In this document: positions 1 through 9,698 of the stretch, piece by piece
Layout: every line of letters starts with the position of its first letter
How positions within the stretch are numbered: the stretch's first letter is position 1
Assembly: GCF_009363155.1 (NCBI RefSeq)
Contig: NZ_CP045302.1
Span: forward strand, 2,711,001-2,775,000
Direction of reading: 5' to 3'
Source: Azotobacter salinestris
GTDB lineage: Bacteria; Pseudomonadota; Gammaproteobacteria; Pseudomonadales; Pseudomonadaceae
Length of the DNA: 64,000 nucleotides
Position numbers and translations under genes: made by a program
The notes under the pieces: generated by a model
The model's input: the letters and a program-made list of their open reading frames with translations, nothing else
The model's database searches: none
Told to the model about the DNA's origin: nothing

Positions 1-158
1 ACGAGGTCGCCGCCCAGGAAGCCGTCAAGGCTGCCCAGAAGGCCCTCAACGAGAAGGGTGCGGAGTTCGACTACGGTTCCGCCGCCGCCCGTCTGGCAGA
101 GGCTGCCGCTCAGCTGCGCACCATCAACGAGCTGCGCAAGAAGTACGGTCGTCACTGA
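1..158 (+). CDS. atpC: ATP synthase epsilon subunit, C-terminal end (partial)
   Basis: The reading frame that enters the window at base 3 encodes about 51 residues ending [10 protein letters not shown] before TGA at 156-158. This is the C-terminal helical hairpin of the F1F0-ATPase epsilon subunit, rich in Ala, Lys and Glu, with the typical '[10 protein letters not shown]' helix. The subunit sits on the central stalk of the F1 sector and modulates ATP hydrolysis. Only the 3' end is in the window, so the beta-sandwich domain is missing because of the window edge, not through truncation. It is the last gene of the atp operon, since a strong terminator follows 23 bases downstream. Identification rests on a short but characteristic tail. 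Confidence 0.88.
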   Translation, partial: EVAAQEAVKAAQKALNEKGAEFDYGSAAARLAEAAAQLRTINELRKKYGRH

Positions 159-181
159 CTTCGACGCAGCTTCGCTCGACG

Positions 182-213
182 AAAAAAGGGTAGCCTTGGC
201 TACCCTTTTTCTT
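182..213 (+). terminator. Rho-independent terminator of the atp operon
   Basis: A perfect hairpin GGGTAGCC-TT-GGCTACCC is flanked by a run of A before it and a run of T after it, so it could work in both directions. It lies 23 bases after the atpC stop codon. This is the best intrinsic terminator in the window and separates the atp operon from the inserted block that follows. Confidence 0.93.
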
Positions 214-712
214 TTCCGGCCCGTCGGGCCGGATGCGTCCTGGCCCTATCTTTTCCTGAGGCCCGGGTGTGCTTTCGCTCCGATGGCGCTGCTCGCCAGA
301 GCATGCCTGTACTGGCCTCCCCACGACCTGAGGCGGTGCTGCTGCCGGTCTTTGCCGTGCAACTTCCGCCGCGCCCCGCTGTCCGACAGGCCCCGGCGCG
401 CACCGGACGGGGCGGGTTTGCTTCCGAAGCGGCGACCGGGCGAAAATGAGCCGCGCCGCACGCTTTCCAGGTGGCCCTCCTTGTCTACAGCGGCTGCGCC
501 GCCTGCGGCGTTCCGGACCCTGGCAGTTTCTGGCCGACGCGGCCACGGCCTGGCCATCCGTTCTCTGCCCGACTGCTTGCCGCGGGGACGGCCGATCCGG
601 CGGAGCGCGGCGTGGCCTGGGCAGTGGCTCAGGGCGCTGCCCGTGTCTGGGGGGCGATATCGTTCAGCAAGGCCGGACTGCTACCGACCGGCCGGGAGAA
701 AGGATAACCAGG
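214..712. other. Gene-free stretch upstream of the srf block
   Basis: About 500 bases lie between the atpC terminator and the first srf gene. Open frames exist on both strands but have low-complexity Arg/Pro/Ala composition and no family resemblance, as expected of GC-rich noncoding DNA. The promoter of the downstream block must lie here, but I cannot point to a convincing -35/-10 or sigma-54 site. Confidence 0.5.
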
Positions 713-2158
713 ATGCCGGGTGCATTGCTTCGTACGGGAACGCTGCGGGAGTTCAGGGCGCTCGGCGTCGATGGTCAGCCAGTCCATGGCGTGGCGCTGC
801 AGTTGCGCGAGGCCATTCGCCTGAAGATGCATCGCGAGGCGGCCGACTGTCTGGCCATCCCGCAGTCCAACGAGACCGGCGATCGCATCGACTGGTACGC
901 GCCATTCGAAGGGGATGTGGTGCCCTGGTCGGCGGCGACCCCGGAAGAGCGTCAACAGGCCCATGCCCGGCTCGAGGCGATGCAGGCGCAGCTGCGCACC
1001 ACCGGTGAGAGCATGCGCAACGATGCGCAGAACCGCGAGAAGCAGGTCTTCGGCCGCCTGCTGGAAAAGGCCCTGCATTTTCCCGATGCCAACCATGTCT
1101 ATCTGGTCAACGGCAGACCGGTGGTCACCTTCTGGGGCTTCACCCATCAACAGGCCGGCCAGCTGTCCGACCCCCTGGCCTGCCTGCAGACGGCCAGGCC
1201 GGCTGCGGCTGCCGTGGCGGACGCCGCGCTGCCGCCGCCCGTGGCGCCTGCGGTCGCGGCAAGATCCGGCTGGCGGCGCTGGCTGTGGCTGCTGCTTCTG
1301 CCGCTGCTCCTGCTGCTGGCGTTGTTCGTCATGCGCGCCTGCGCACCGAGTGTCGAGCTGCCGTTCGAGCTGTCCCATGTCGATCTGCCCGGCCTGCCGG
1401 CCAAGGAAACGACTCCGGAGGATGTCCGGCTGCGCGAGGAGGTCGTGGCGCTGGACAGGACCCTCGGCAATGCCGGAGTCGTCGGAGTGGAGGCTGGACC
1501 CGTGGAGGACGTGCAGGTGCCAGGCAAGGAGACGACCGTCGAGGATGTGCCGATCGAGGAAGTGTTGAGCAGCGAACCCGAAGCCGGCGAACCCACGGCG
1601 GAGGAGCCCGCGGCCGACGAACCCGTGGCGGAGGATCGGCAACCGCCCGCCGAGGAAGGGGAGCCCGAGCCGAAACCCGAAGACGCACAGGAGCCGCCGG
1701 TTCCGCCGCAGCTCGATGAGGAAAAGGCGGCCGACGAGCCGAAGGCCGTCCAGGAAGACTCGGCCAGGGCGCAGGAGGTGGCCAAGCCCATGAGCATCCC
1801 GCCCGAGGCGCAAAAGACGGGGTCGACCCGCTTCCTCGACGGCAACTGGCAGGCCGGCGCCGGCATCCAGGACGCCAGGACCGGCAAGCCGCTGCAGCTC
1901 GGCTACGACTTCAAGGACGGCCAGGGTCGGGTCAGTATCCGACGCGACGATGGCGTGCAATGCTCAGGTGTGGTGAACGCCTCGATGCAGGGCGGCAACC
2001 TGGCGATCGCCAGCCAGGGACAGGCGACCTGCAGCGACGGCAGCCGCTACCGCATGCCGGAAGTGACCTGCAAGCCGGATGCGCGCAGCGCGGCCGACTG
2101 CACCGGCCGCTACGGCGACCAGCAATTCCCCATGTCGATCCGCCAGGGCGGCAACTGA
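713..2158 (+). CDS. srfA: SrfA-family single-pass membrane protein
   Basis: Encodes 481 residues. The ATG at 713 follows a GAGAAAGGA ribosome site; longer upstream starts would add only low-complexity residues. Layout: a cytoplasmic N-terminal domain (about 1-160) containing DRIDWYAPFEGDVVPW and YLVNGRPVVTFWG; one hydrophobic segment at about 187-208; a long acidic Pro/Glu-rich linker; and a C-terminal domain with several Cys (…VQCSGVV…, …ATCSDGS…, …VTCKPD…) that should be periplasmic. This is the known arrangement of SrfA, encoded beside SrfB and SrfC in Salmonella and many other Proteobacteria; its biochemical role is not established. The srfB start lies 16 bases downstream. Its N-terminal domain is paralogous to that of the VWA protein at 17152, the last gene of the block. 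Confidence 0.78.
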   Translation: MPGALLRTGTLREFRALGVDGQPVHGVALQLREAIRLKMHREAADCLAIPQSNETGDRIDWYAPFEGDVVPWSAATPEERQQAHARLEAMQAQLRTTGESMRNDAQNREKQVFGRLLEKALHFPDANHVYLVNGRPVVTFWGFTHQQAGQLSDPLACLQTARPAAAAVADAALPPPVAPAVAARSGWRRWLWLLLLPLLLLLALFVMRACAPSVELPFELSHVDLPGLPAKETTPEDVRLREEVVALDRTLGNAGVVGVEAGPVEDVQVPGKETTVEDVPIEEVLSSEPEAGEPTAEEPAADEPVAEDRQPPAEEGEPEPKPEDAQEPPVPPQLDEEKAADEPKAVQEDSARAQEVAKPMSIPPEAQKTGSTRFLDGNWQAGAGIQDARTGKPLQLGYDFKDGQGRVSIRRDDGVQCSGVVNASMQGGNLAIASQGQATCSDGSRYRMPEVTCKPDARSAADCTGRYGDQQFPMSIRQGGN

Positions 2159-2174
2159 GGCGAGCACGAGCAGC

Positions 2175-5153
2175 ATGTTTCCGGAAAAGACCGATTACGA
2201 AGACAGGATCACCCTGATCATGGGCAGCGGCATCCAGTTCCTGGATTTCGCCGTCAAACTGGAGTTGCGCCGCGAGCCGGCCGGCGAGTTCGTCCGGCCG
2301 CGCAGCGACGGTCCCCTGGTCCGGCTGCTGTTCGATCCGCGCAGCAACGGCTTCCATCATCCGGGCGAGCCGGGCAGGGCGGTGACGCCGGCCTTCAGCG
2401 TGGCGCCCGAGGATTCGCTGCGCCTGCTCAAGGGGCTCTGGCTGCCCCTGCCGTTCTTCCGCTGCAGCCCGCCGCGGCGTTTCGACGACGGCCCGAGCAA
2501 CTGGTCGCGGGTGCGCATCGTCGAACTCGCCGAGGGCGAGGACCCGGACGGCAACACCCACCGCATCACCTTCGCCTTCGACACCAAGGTCTTCGACAGC
2601 CGCGAGGCCACCACCTACCTGGCGCCGACCCGCGAGGACGTCCGCGCCGGCGCCAGCTTCGCCCTGGCCCATCGAGCCGACGAGATGGGCTGGTTCCTCG
2701 ACCTCGGCTGGATCGACGGCTGGCTGCGCGAGGTGTTCAGCGAGCAGGCGCGGCTGCCGCCGCTGCGCATGCAGCCCGACGACATCCAGGCCGAGTGCGA
2801 GCAGCTCCAGCATCAGGCGCACTACCTCAACTTGCTGCACCTGCTGGGCAGCCACCTGCCGGTGCCGGAACTCAAGGTGGTGTCCAACCGCGACAGCGAC
2901 GTGCACAAGGCGATCCCGGTGGACATGGTGCTGGACGTCGGCAACTCGCGCACCTGCGGCATCCTGATCGAGGACCATCCGCAGGAGAACGACGGCCTGA
3001 GCAAGCGCTACGAACTGGAGCTGCGCGACCTGACCCGCCCCGAGCAGGTCTATCCGGAGCCCTTCGAGAGCCGCGTCGAGTTCGCCCAGGCGATGTTTGG
3101 CAAGGACCACTTCTCGGTGCAGAGCGGCCGCCGCGAGGCCTTCCTGTGGCCGACCATCGCCCGCGTCGGCCGCGAGGCCGGGCGCCTGGCCGGGCGCCGG
3201 CGCGGCACCGAAGGCTCGACCGGGCTGTCGAGTCCCAAGCGCTACCTGTGGGACGAGGACGGCTACGAGCCGGGCTGGCGCTTCAACTGCGCCGCGCTGC
3301 GTACCGAGAGCGAGCCGCACGCCACCGCCGCGCCGGTCGCCGGGCTGATCAACGAGAAGGGCCAGGCGCTCTACACGCTGCCCTTCGACGAGCGCATGCC
3401 GGTGTTCCACCCGCACTATTCGCGCAGCTCGCTGATGACCTTCATGCTCTCCGAGGTCCTCGGCCAGGCGCTGATGCAAATCAACAGCCCGTCGCAGCGC
3501 CTGCGCATGAGCCACTCGCGGGTGCCGCGCCACCTGCGCTCGATCATCCTCACCGTGCCGCCGTCAATGCCCAAGCCCGAGCGCGAGATCTTCGCCAAGT
3601 GCATGGAGCAGGCCATCGGCCTGGTCTGGAAGAGCCTCGGCTGGCATCCCGAGGACGATTCCGTCGACCTCAAGGACCCGAAGAGCCGCGAGAGCGCCTG
3701 GCCCTGGTTCCCCGAGGTCCATGTGCAGTGGGACGAGGCCACCTGCGGCCAGGTGGTCTACCTGTTCAACGAAACCCAGAACAACTTCGCCGGACGCTCG
3801 GAGGAATTCTTCGCCGCCATGGCGCGTCCGGACCAGCCGCACCGGGACCGCCTGACCATTGCCTCGATCGACATCGGCGGCGGCACCACGGATCTGGTGA
3901 TCACCGAATACCGCCTCGACGACGGGGTCGGCGGCAACGTCTACATCAGCCCGGAGCAGCGCTTTCGCGACGGCTTCAAGGTCGCCGGCGACGACATCCT
4001 GCTCGACGTGATCCGCCAGTTCGTCCTGCCGGCGCTGCGCGAGGCACTGTCTCGCGCCGGCATCGCCGTGCCCGAGGCGCTGCTGTCGCGCTTGATCGGC
4101 AGCGAGCCCTTGGCCGTGCAGGAGGCCGTGCTGCGCCAGCAACTGAGCCTGCAGGTATTCGGTCCCATCGGCCTGCGTCTGCTCAAGGCCTACGAACAGT
4201 ACGACCCGCTGGAGCCGGGCAGCCGGGTCAGCGCCACCTTCGGCGAGCTGCTCGGCGAGCGCCCGACCGAGGACGTGCTCGACTACGTCGCCGGCGCCGT
4301 GCGCCGCCAGCTGGGCAATGAGGCCGTGCCCTTCGACATCCTCGCCACCCCGCTGGACGTCAGCCTGCGGCGCATCCACGAAGCCTTCATCGGCGACCGC
4401 ATGAGCATCGGCAAGACCATCCAGGCGCTCTGCGAGGTGGTCAACGCCTATCCCTGCGACGTGCTCCTGCTCACCGGCCGGCCCTCGTGCCTGCCCGGCG
4501 TGCAGGCGCTGTTCCGCGAACTGCTGCCGCTGCCGCCGGGGCGCATCCTGTCGCTCAACCAGTACCGCACCGGCGGCTGGTACCCCTTCAACAAGCTCGA
4601 CCGCATCGAGGACCCGAAGACCACCGCGGCGGTTGGCGCCATGCTCTGCCTGCTGAGCCGCAGCCTGCGCCTGCCGAACTTCTACTTCCGCGTGGCGGCC
4701 TTCAAGTCCTACTCGACGCTCAGGCACCTGGGGCTGATCGACAACAACAACGTCCTCAAGGACAGCAACGTCTACTACCGCGACATCGACCTGGACGATC
4801 CCGACTACCGCCTGCCCGACACCCCCTTCGACATGCGCGGCACCATGCGCCTGGGCTTCCGCCAACTGGCCTGCGAGCGCTGGTCGGCCGCGCCGCTGTA
4901 CATCCTCGGTATCGAGAACCCGAAACTGCGCGAGGAAATGGCCTCCAAGGGACTGGTGCTCAAGGTGCGCCTGGGCATCAAGCCGTCGCGCAACCCGGCC
5001 GAGGGCAGCGAGCGTTTCGAACTGCTCGGGGTGGAGTCGGACAACGGGGCGGTCAGTCGGGCGCATGTGCGGCTGAAGCTCAACACCCTGCCCGATGCCG
5101 GGCTGGGCGAGTCACAGTACTGGCTCGACAGTGGGAGTGTGTTTCGGAAATGA
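2175..5153 (+). CDS. srfB: SrfB-family protein, actin/Hsp70-fold ATPase-like
   Basis: Encodes 992 residues, the usual SrfB length. The ATG at 2175 gives the N-terminus MFPEKTDYEDRITLI and lies 16 bases after srfA. Three motifs of the ASKHA (actin/Hsp70/sugar kinase) superfamily are visible: phosphate-1-like DVGNSRTCG at about 254, phosphate-2 DIGGGTTDL at about 566, and adenosine-like LTGRPSCLPG at about 767. I therefore infer ATP binding and a large cytoplasmic switch protein; no signal peptide or TM segment is seen. SrfB proteins are annotated as virulence factors from Salmonella, and SrfABC of insect-pathogenic bacteria has been described as a tripartite toxin, but function here is unknown. 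A ~600-bp repeat element separates it from srfC. Confidence 0.85.
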   Translation: MFPEKTDYEDRITLIMGSGIQFLDFAVKLELRREPAGEFVRPRSDGPLVRLLFDPRSNGFHHPGEPGRAVTPAFSVAPEDSLRLLKGLWLPLPFFRCSPPRRFDDGPSNWSRVRIVELAEGEDPDGNTHRITFAFDTKVFDSREATTYLAPTREDVRAGASFALAHRADEMGWFLDLGWIDGWLREVFSEQARLPPLRMQPDDIQAECEQLQHQAHYLNLLHLLGSHLPVPELKVVSNRDSDVHKAIPVDMVLDVGNSRTCGILIEDHPQENDGLSKRYELELRDLTRPEQVYPEPFESRVEFAQAMFGKDHFSVQSGRREAFLWPTIARVGREAGRLAGRRRGTEGSTGLSSPKRYLWDEDGYEPGWRFNCAALRTESEPHATAAPVAGLINEKGQALYTLPFDERMPVFHPHYSRSSLMTFMLSEVLGQALMQINSPSQRLRMSHSRVPRHLRSIILTVPPSMPKPEREIFAKCMEQAIGLVWKSLGWHPEDDSVDLKDPKSRESAWPWFPEVHVQWDEATCGQVVYLFNETQNNFAGRSEEFFAAMARPDQPHRDRLTIASIDIGGGTTDLVITEYRLDDGVGGNVYISPEQRFRDGFKVAGDDILLDVIRQFVLPALREALSRAGIAVPEALLSRLIGSEPLAVQEAVLRQQLSLQVFGPIGLRLLKAYEQYDPLEPGSRVSATFGELLGERPTEDVLDYVAGAVRRQLGNEAVPFDILATPLDVSLRRIHEAFIGDRMSIGKTIQALCEVVNAYPCDVLLLTGRPSCLPGVQALFRELLPLPPGRILSLNQYRTGGWYPFNKLDRIEDPKTTAAVGAMLCLLSRSLRLPNFYFRVAAFKSYSTLRHLGLIDNNNVLKDSNVYYRDIDLDDPDYRLPDTPFDMRGTMRLGFRQLACERWSAAPLYILGIENPKLREEMASKGLVLKVRLGIKPSRNPAEGSERFELLGVESDNGAVSRAHVRLKLNTLPDAGLGESQYWLDSGSVFRK

Positions 5154-5195
5154 GTGTGGGAAGAGGGGTGTTTGGGGGGGCGGTCATGGTGCCGG

Positions 5196-5795
5196 GCCGG
5201 GCACTTTCCTCGGCTGACGCGACAGGTTTCGCCTTGCACGGCGAGTCACTTTTTCTTGCTTGGCCAAGAAAAAGTAACCAAAAAGAAGGCCACCCCCGTC
5301 GTCAGGCCCTGCGCTTCGCTCCGGGTTCCCTCGCTCCATCGCCGCTCCAGGGGGCCGGCCCGAAGGGCCATCCATGGCCCACGGGCCTTTCGCCGCATCC
5401 CTGCGGCTCAACCCCTTGCGCGGCGATTCCGTTCGGCCTGACGAAGGGGGAATGGGTGCAGTCCTCACCTCCGCGAATGAAAAGCAAAGAGCGAAAAGGC
5501 TTTTTCAGGATCGATCCCGAGCTTGCAGGCAACGCCCCAATCCCGTTCAGAAGGCCGAACGCAGGCGTCGTGGAGGGGGACGCGAGGCAGGACGCCGAGC
5601 AAGTCGCGAAGGGACAGGGACGTCCCTTCGTGACGTGCCCCCGGAGCGGCGCCGGAGGGAGGGAACCCCGGCGCAGCCGGGGCCGGATGATCGGGCGCGC
5701 TTTCTCTTTGGTTACTTTCTCTTTGCGCGCGCAAAGAGAAAGTGACTCGCCGTGCAAGGCGAAACCTGTCGCGTCAGCCGAGGAAAGCGCCCGGC
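5196..5795. repeat. Inverted-repeat-bounded element, copy 1
   Basis: The ends are a 57-nt near-perfect inverted repeat (5196-5252 and 5739-5795, one mismatch seen) that includes TTTCGCCTTGCACGGCGAG. Just inside lie a second pair of complementary A/T-rich motifs, AGTAACCAAAAAG on the left and CTTTGGTTACTTTCT on the right. The ~490-nt interior has no credible gene. It begins 42 bases after the srfB stop and separates srfB from srfC. A second copy with the same architecture lies at 11719-12320. It looks like a nonautonomous mobile or REPIN-like repeat, and could fold into a long stem. Confidence 0.85.
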
Positions 5796-5918
5796 TTGAC
5801 ACCAAACCTTCCCGCCAGCATCCCAAAACACCCCAGCTCCAGGCAGGAAGAGCGCCCGGCTCGGCACCGAAGCCCCAGACCACCAACGCCTCGCCCGCCC
5901 CACAGGGAACCCCGACCG

Positions 5919-8648
5919 ATGACCTACCCTGACCAATCCCCCGAACGCCTGTCCCAGCGCTGGTCCGCCGTCCACGGCGGGGCGGGCGAGGCGATCCGCT
6001 GGATCGACGAGGTGCGCCACTTTGCGCCGCGTCTGGACAACGAGGCGGACGACCTGATCCTCAGCCTGCGCCGCGTGCGCAATACCGCGCGGCGCCTCGG
6101 CGCGGTTTCCGCGCTGCCGATGACCGTGGGCTTCTTCGGCCTGTCCCAGGCCGGCAAGTCCTACCTGATCTCCACCCTGGCGGCCGGCGCCAACGGCAAG
6201 CTGGAAACCGACCTGGGCGGCGACCGTCTGGACTTCCTCACCCACGTCAACCCGCCGGGCGGCGGCAAGGAGGCCACCGGCCTGGTGACGCGCTTCAGCC
6301 GCACCGCCCGCTCGGGACCGGCGGAATTCCCGCTGGAGCTCAAGCTGTTCGCCGAGATCGAGCTGGCCAAGGTCCTGGCCAACTCCTTCTTCAACGACTT
6401 CAACACCGAGAAGGTGCGCTACAGCTTCGACGAAACGGCGATCCGCCAGCTGCTCCGCGACCTGGAGCGGCGCCGCCAGCCGTACCCGGTGCCGGGCGTC
6501 GACGCCGACGCCGTGGTGGACCTGTGGGACTACCTGCAGGGCAGCTTCCCGGGTTCGCTGGGCGCGCTGGCGGCCTACTACTGGCCGACCGCGGTCGAGC
6601 TGGCGCCGAACCTGGCGCTGGAGGACCGCGCCCGGCTGTTCTCGATCTTCTGGGGCGAGATCCCCGAGCTGAGCGACACCTACCTGGCCTTTGCCCGCAC
6701 CCTGGCCGGCCTGGGCCATGCCGAGCGGGTCTTCGCGCCGCTGACCGCGCTGGTGCGGCCGACGGCGCAGGGCGGGCTGTCGCAGGCCGACAGCATCATG
6801 AATGTGGACATGCTCGAGCGCCTGGGCAAGGACAGCGACCAGCGCATCGCCGTGCGGCCCTGGCGCGACGGCATGCTGCGCGGCGAGGTCGAGCTGAGCC
6901 TGGCGCAGCTGGCGGCGCTCACCGCCGAGCTGGTCTTCCCGCTGGTCGAGCCGACCAGCGAGCCCCTCTTCGAAGAGGTCGACCTGCTCGACTTCCCCGG
7001 CTACCGCGGCCGTCTCGGCGTCGAGTCGCTGGACGAGGTGCGCCGCGCGGTGAACAGCGAGGACAGCAACCCGGTGGCGCAGCTCATCCTGCGCGGCAAG
7101 GTCGCCTACCTGTTCGAGCGCTACACCGACAGCCAGGAAATGAACGTGCTGATCGTCTGCACGCCGTCCAACAAGCAGTCCGACGTCACCAGCGTCGGCC
7201 CGGTGCTGAGCCGCTGGATCGACCGCACCCAGGGCGAGACGCCGGCCGAGCGGGCGCGGCGCAAGCCGGGCCTGCTGTGGGCGATCACCATGTTCGACAT
7301 GCGCATCGGCAGCGACCTGGACAAGGGCGAGGACCTCCTGCGCCTGGGCTGGGGCAGCGGCGGCATGATGAAGATGACCATGCTCGAGCGCTTCGGCCAG
7401 TACGCCTGGCTGCAGGACTGGGCCGGCGGTCGGCCGTTCGACAACAGCTTCCTGGTGCGCAAGCCGCGCCTGAAGGTGACCTTCCTCGACCTGGAGGACG
7501 GTCAGGAGGTGGCGATCCACGAAGCCGCGCGCGAACCGCTGGCGCTGATGCGCCGGACCTTCTGCGAGGACGAGACGGTCAACCGCCATATCCACGCCCC
7601 GGAAGACGCCTGGGACGCCATGCTGGCGCTGAACGACGGCGGCATGGGACGGATCGGCCGCTACCTGCGCCAGGTCGCCCTGCGCGAGGTCAAGCTGGGG
7701 CGCATCCGCGAACAGCTGGACGCCGTCCTGCACCTGCTGGAAAGCCGCCTCGGCCACTGGTTTCAGGCCGAGGGCGCCGGCGAGCTGGAGCGCAAGCGGC
7801 GCATCGCCCGGCAGATCTCCGACGCCCTGTGGCCGCGGCGCCTGCTGCTCGGCGAGCTGCTGCAGCGCATGCAGCTGCCCGACGACCTGCTGCGCGCCCT
7901 CTACCTGCGCGCCGGCGACGAGGACGACACGCCGGCGCCGGCCGGCAGCCCCCGGCTGCTCGGCGTTACGCCGCCGGCGGGGGCACTCAACCTCGGCCTC
8001 GACCTGGACCGCGACGACACCTTCGACCCCTTCGGCGACAGCGAGCCGCCGGCCGCCAGCGCGGCGACGCCGGCACGGCAGGCGCGCGGCAGCGATGCGC
8101 GTTTCGCCCAGGCGGTGCTGCGCGAATGGATCGGCCACCTGCGCCACCTGCCCGAGGACGTGCGGCTGATGACCTACCTGGGCTTCGCCAAGCCGGCGGT
8201 CGAGGCCCTGGTCGACGAGCTGGTCACCGGCGCCAGCCGGCTCGGCCTGGAACAACGCCTGCTGCAGGCCATCGTCAGCACCGAGCAGGTCGGCACCAAG
8301 CGCGAGCAGCTGGCCGGCCGCCAGGTGCTCACCGCCAAGACGGTGCTCGGCGACTTCATCGGCTGGCTGGGTTTCCTCGAGCAGCCCCTCGAGCAGCGCC
8401 CGGACAGCCGCATCGAGCGCGGCGCCAGGCTGTTCCAGCCGGCGCCGCCGGTCGCCTACGGTCAGCTGCCGCGCCTGGCGGAGCAACCCCAGGACTACAC
8501 CCGGCGCTACGTCGGCGACTGGCTGGTGGCCCTGGCGCGGATCGCCGAGGAAAATGCCGGCCACAGCGCCGGCCGGGAAATCACCCTCGAACAGAACGAA
8601 GCGCTGGGGCGGATCCTCGCCACCTTCCAATCGGCACGGGCAGACTGA
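5919..8648 (+). CDS. srfC: SrfC-family P-loop GTPase-like protein
   Basis: Encodes 909 residues from ATG 5919 (MTYPDQSPERLSQRW). A P-loop FFGLSQAGKSYL lies at about 72-83, and a Walker B/G3-type motif DLLDFPGYRG at about 355-364, followed by a segment ITMFDMRIGSDLDKG in the position expected for a G4-like region, though without a canonical NKxD. This matches SrfC, annotated as a putative virulence factor with a dynamin-like or other translation-factor-class GTPase domain in its N-terminal half and a helical C-terminal half. No signal peptide is visible, so a cytoplasmic location is inferred. The next gene starts after only 3 bases. Together with SrfB it gives the block two soluble nucleotide-dependent components. 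GTP rather than ATP use is inferred from the DxPG motif. Confidence 0.82.
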   Translation: MTYPDQSPERLSQRWSAVHGGAGEAIRWIDEVRHFAPRLDNEADDLILSLRRVRNTARRLGAVSALPMTVGFFGLSQAGKSYLISTLAAGANGKLETDLGGDRLDFLTHVNPPGGGKEATGLVTRFSRTARSGPAEFPLELKLFAEIELAKVLANSFFNDFNTEKVRYSFDETAIRQLLRDLERRRQPYPVPGVDADAVVDLWDYLQGSFPGSLGALAAYYWPTAVELAPNLALEDRARLFSIFWGEIPELSDTYLAFARTLAGLGHAERVFAPLTALVRPTAQGGLSQADSIMNVDMLERLGKDSDQRIAVRPWRDGMLRGEVELSLAQLAALTAELVFPLVEPTSEPLFEEVDLLDFPGYRGRLGVESLDEVRRAVNSEDSNPVAQLILRGKVAYLFERYTDSQEMNVLIVCTPSNKQSDVTSVGPVLSRWIDRTQGETPAERARRKPGLLWAITMFDMRIGSDLDKGEDLLRLGWGSGGMMKMTMLERFGQYAWLQDWAGGRPFDNSFLVRKPRLKVTFLDLEDGQEVAIHEAAREPLALMRRTFCEDETVNRHIHAPEDAWDAMLALNDGGMGRIGRYLRQVALREVKLGRIREQLDAVLHLLESRLGHWFQAEGAGELERKRRIARQISDALWPRRLLLGELLQRMQLPDDLLRALYLRAGDEDDTPAPAGSPRLLGVTPPAGALNLGLDLDRDDTFDPFGDSEPPAASAATPARQARGSDARFAQAVLREWIGHLRHLPEDVRLMTYLGFAKPAVEALVDELVTGASRLGLEQRLLQAIVSTEQVGTKREQLAGRQVLTAKTVLGDFIGWLGFLEQPLEQRPDSRIERGARLFQPAPPVAYGQLPRLAEQPQDYTRRYVGDWLVALARIAEENAGHSAGREITLEQNEALGRILATFQSARAD

Positions 8649-8651
8649 CGC

Positions 8652-9698
8652 ATGCTGAGAATCGAACTGACGGCCGCCGCCGGCGGCCAACCCGGCTATG
8701 GCGAACTGACCGTGCGCGGCTGGCCGGGCGGCACCGACGGCCTGGAGCTGAGCGTGCTGCGCAACCAGGACAGCCTCTATCTGGATGCCGGCGGCGGCTG
8801 GGACAGCCTGCCGGTCTGGCATGCCATCGACGGTCTGGAGCGGCGCGGCGAGCTGCTAGCCGGCCGCGTCGGCCCCTGGCTGGTCGATCCTCTGGTCCGC
8901 GACCCGAAGATGGTCTACCGGCTGCAATTGCGCGATGCCGGGCAGAGCGACGGCGGTGTGCTGCGCATCGTCGGCAACCTGCTGTCCTCGCCGGCGGTCG
9001 GCCATCCGCAGCCGGAAGAGCCGGCGCCCAGGCCGGTGGTCGCGCCGCCAGAACCGCAACCCGAGCCGGAACCCGAGCCTCTGCTCGTCGAGCCGCCGCC
9101 GGTCGAGAAGCCGCGCGCCGACCGGCCGCTGTTCGCCGAGCGCGACGAGGAGTTCCGTGCCGCGCCGGCGCCGAAGCCGCGCAAACCGGTGCGCTGGCTG
9201 CCGCTGGCCCTCGGCCTGGTGCTGCTGCTCGGCATCGGGCTGGGGGCCTACTGGTACTTCGTGCTGCGCCCGCAGACGCAAACGCCCGTGGCGGCCGCCC
9301 CGGCCCCGGCCCCGACGCCAGCGCCTGCCGCCGCGGCCGGCGGCGAAGAGAATCCCTGCGGCGAGACGGCCCTGGAAGGCGTCGGCGACGACCTGGCATT
9401 CATCCAGGCCTGCCTGCGCTCGAATCCGTCCAGCACCCAGGTGCTGGAGGTGATCGACGCCGCCAAGCAGTCCAGGCGCTGCGGCGTGGTCCAGCGCCTC
9501 TACGCACACAAGGCCCAGGCCGGCGACGCCGCCATCGCGCTCGCCTACGCCCGCGAGTACGACCCGCAGACCTTCAAGGCCGGCGGCTGCGTGCAGTCCG
9601 CCGATGCCGAGACCGCCGCCTACTGGTACGAGATCGCCCTGGCCAACGATCCCGCCAACGCCGACGCCAAGAAGCGCCTGGAGGCCCTGAAACCATGA
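8652..9698 (+). CDS. Single-pass membrane protein with Pro-rich linker, part of the srf block
   Basis: Encodes 348 residues, family not recognised. Layout: an N-terminal ~115-residue domain rich in Gly/Leu (MLRIELTAAAGGQPGYGELT…) that should be cytoplasmic; a Pro/Glu-rich linker; a TM segment at about 181-203 (WLPLALGLVLLLGIGLGAYW); a Pro/Ala linker; and a ~110-residue C-terminal domain with paired Cys and helical repeats (…AETAAYWYEIALANDPANADAKKRLE) that resembles a TPR or Sel1 tail. It begins 3 bases after srfC and its stop overlaps the next start as ATGA, so it is translationally coupled to both. The cytoplasm-TM-Pro linker-periplasm plan mirrors SrfA and the VWA protein at 17152, which suggests it links a cytoplasmic complex to the periplasm. 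Confidence 0.6.
   Translation: MLRIELTAAAGGQPGYGELTVRGWPGGTDGLELSVLRNQDSLYLDAGGGWDSLPVWHAIDGLERRGELLAGRVGPWLVDPLVRDPKMVYRLQLRDAGQSDGGVLRIVGNLLSSPAVGHPQPEEPAPRPVVAPPEPQPEPEPEPLLVEPPPVEKPRADRPLFAERDEEFRAAPAPKPRKPVRWLPLALGLVLLLGIGLGAYWYFVLRPQTQTPVAAAPAPAPTPAPAAAAGGEENPCGETALEGVGDDLAFIQACLRSNPSSTQVLEVIDAAKQSRRCGVVQRLYAHKAQAGDAAIALAYAREYDPQTFKAGGCVQSADAETAAYWYEIALANDPANADAKKRLEALKP

Noticed and set aside
5712..8822. Very long open frame (1036 codons) on the - strand opposite srfC
   Set aside because: It is a shadow of srfC in GC-rich DNA: low-complexity Gln/Ala/Gly/Arg composition, no motifs, no ribosome site, and it runs through the repeat element.
6524..9694. Open frame continuous with the VWA gene that extends 3 kb upstream through srfC and the TM-linker gene
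   Set aside because: The upstream part is Arg/Ala/Pro-rich frame shadow; the real start is ATG 9695, giving a signal peptide and ATGA overlap with the preceding gene.
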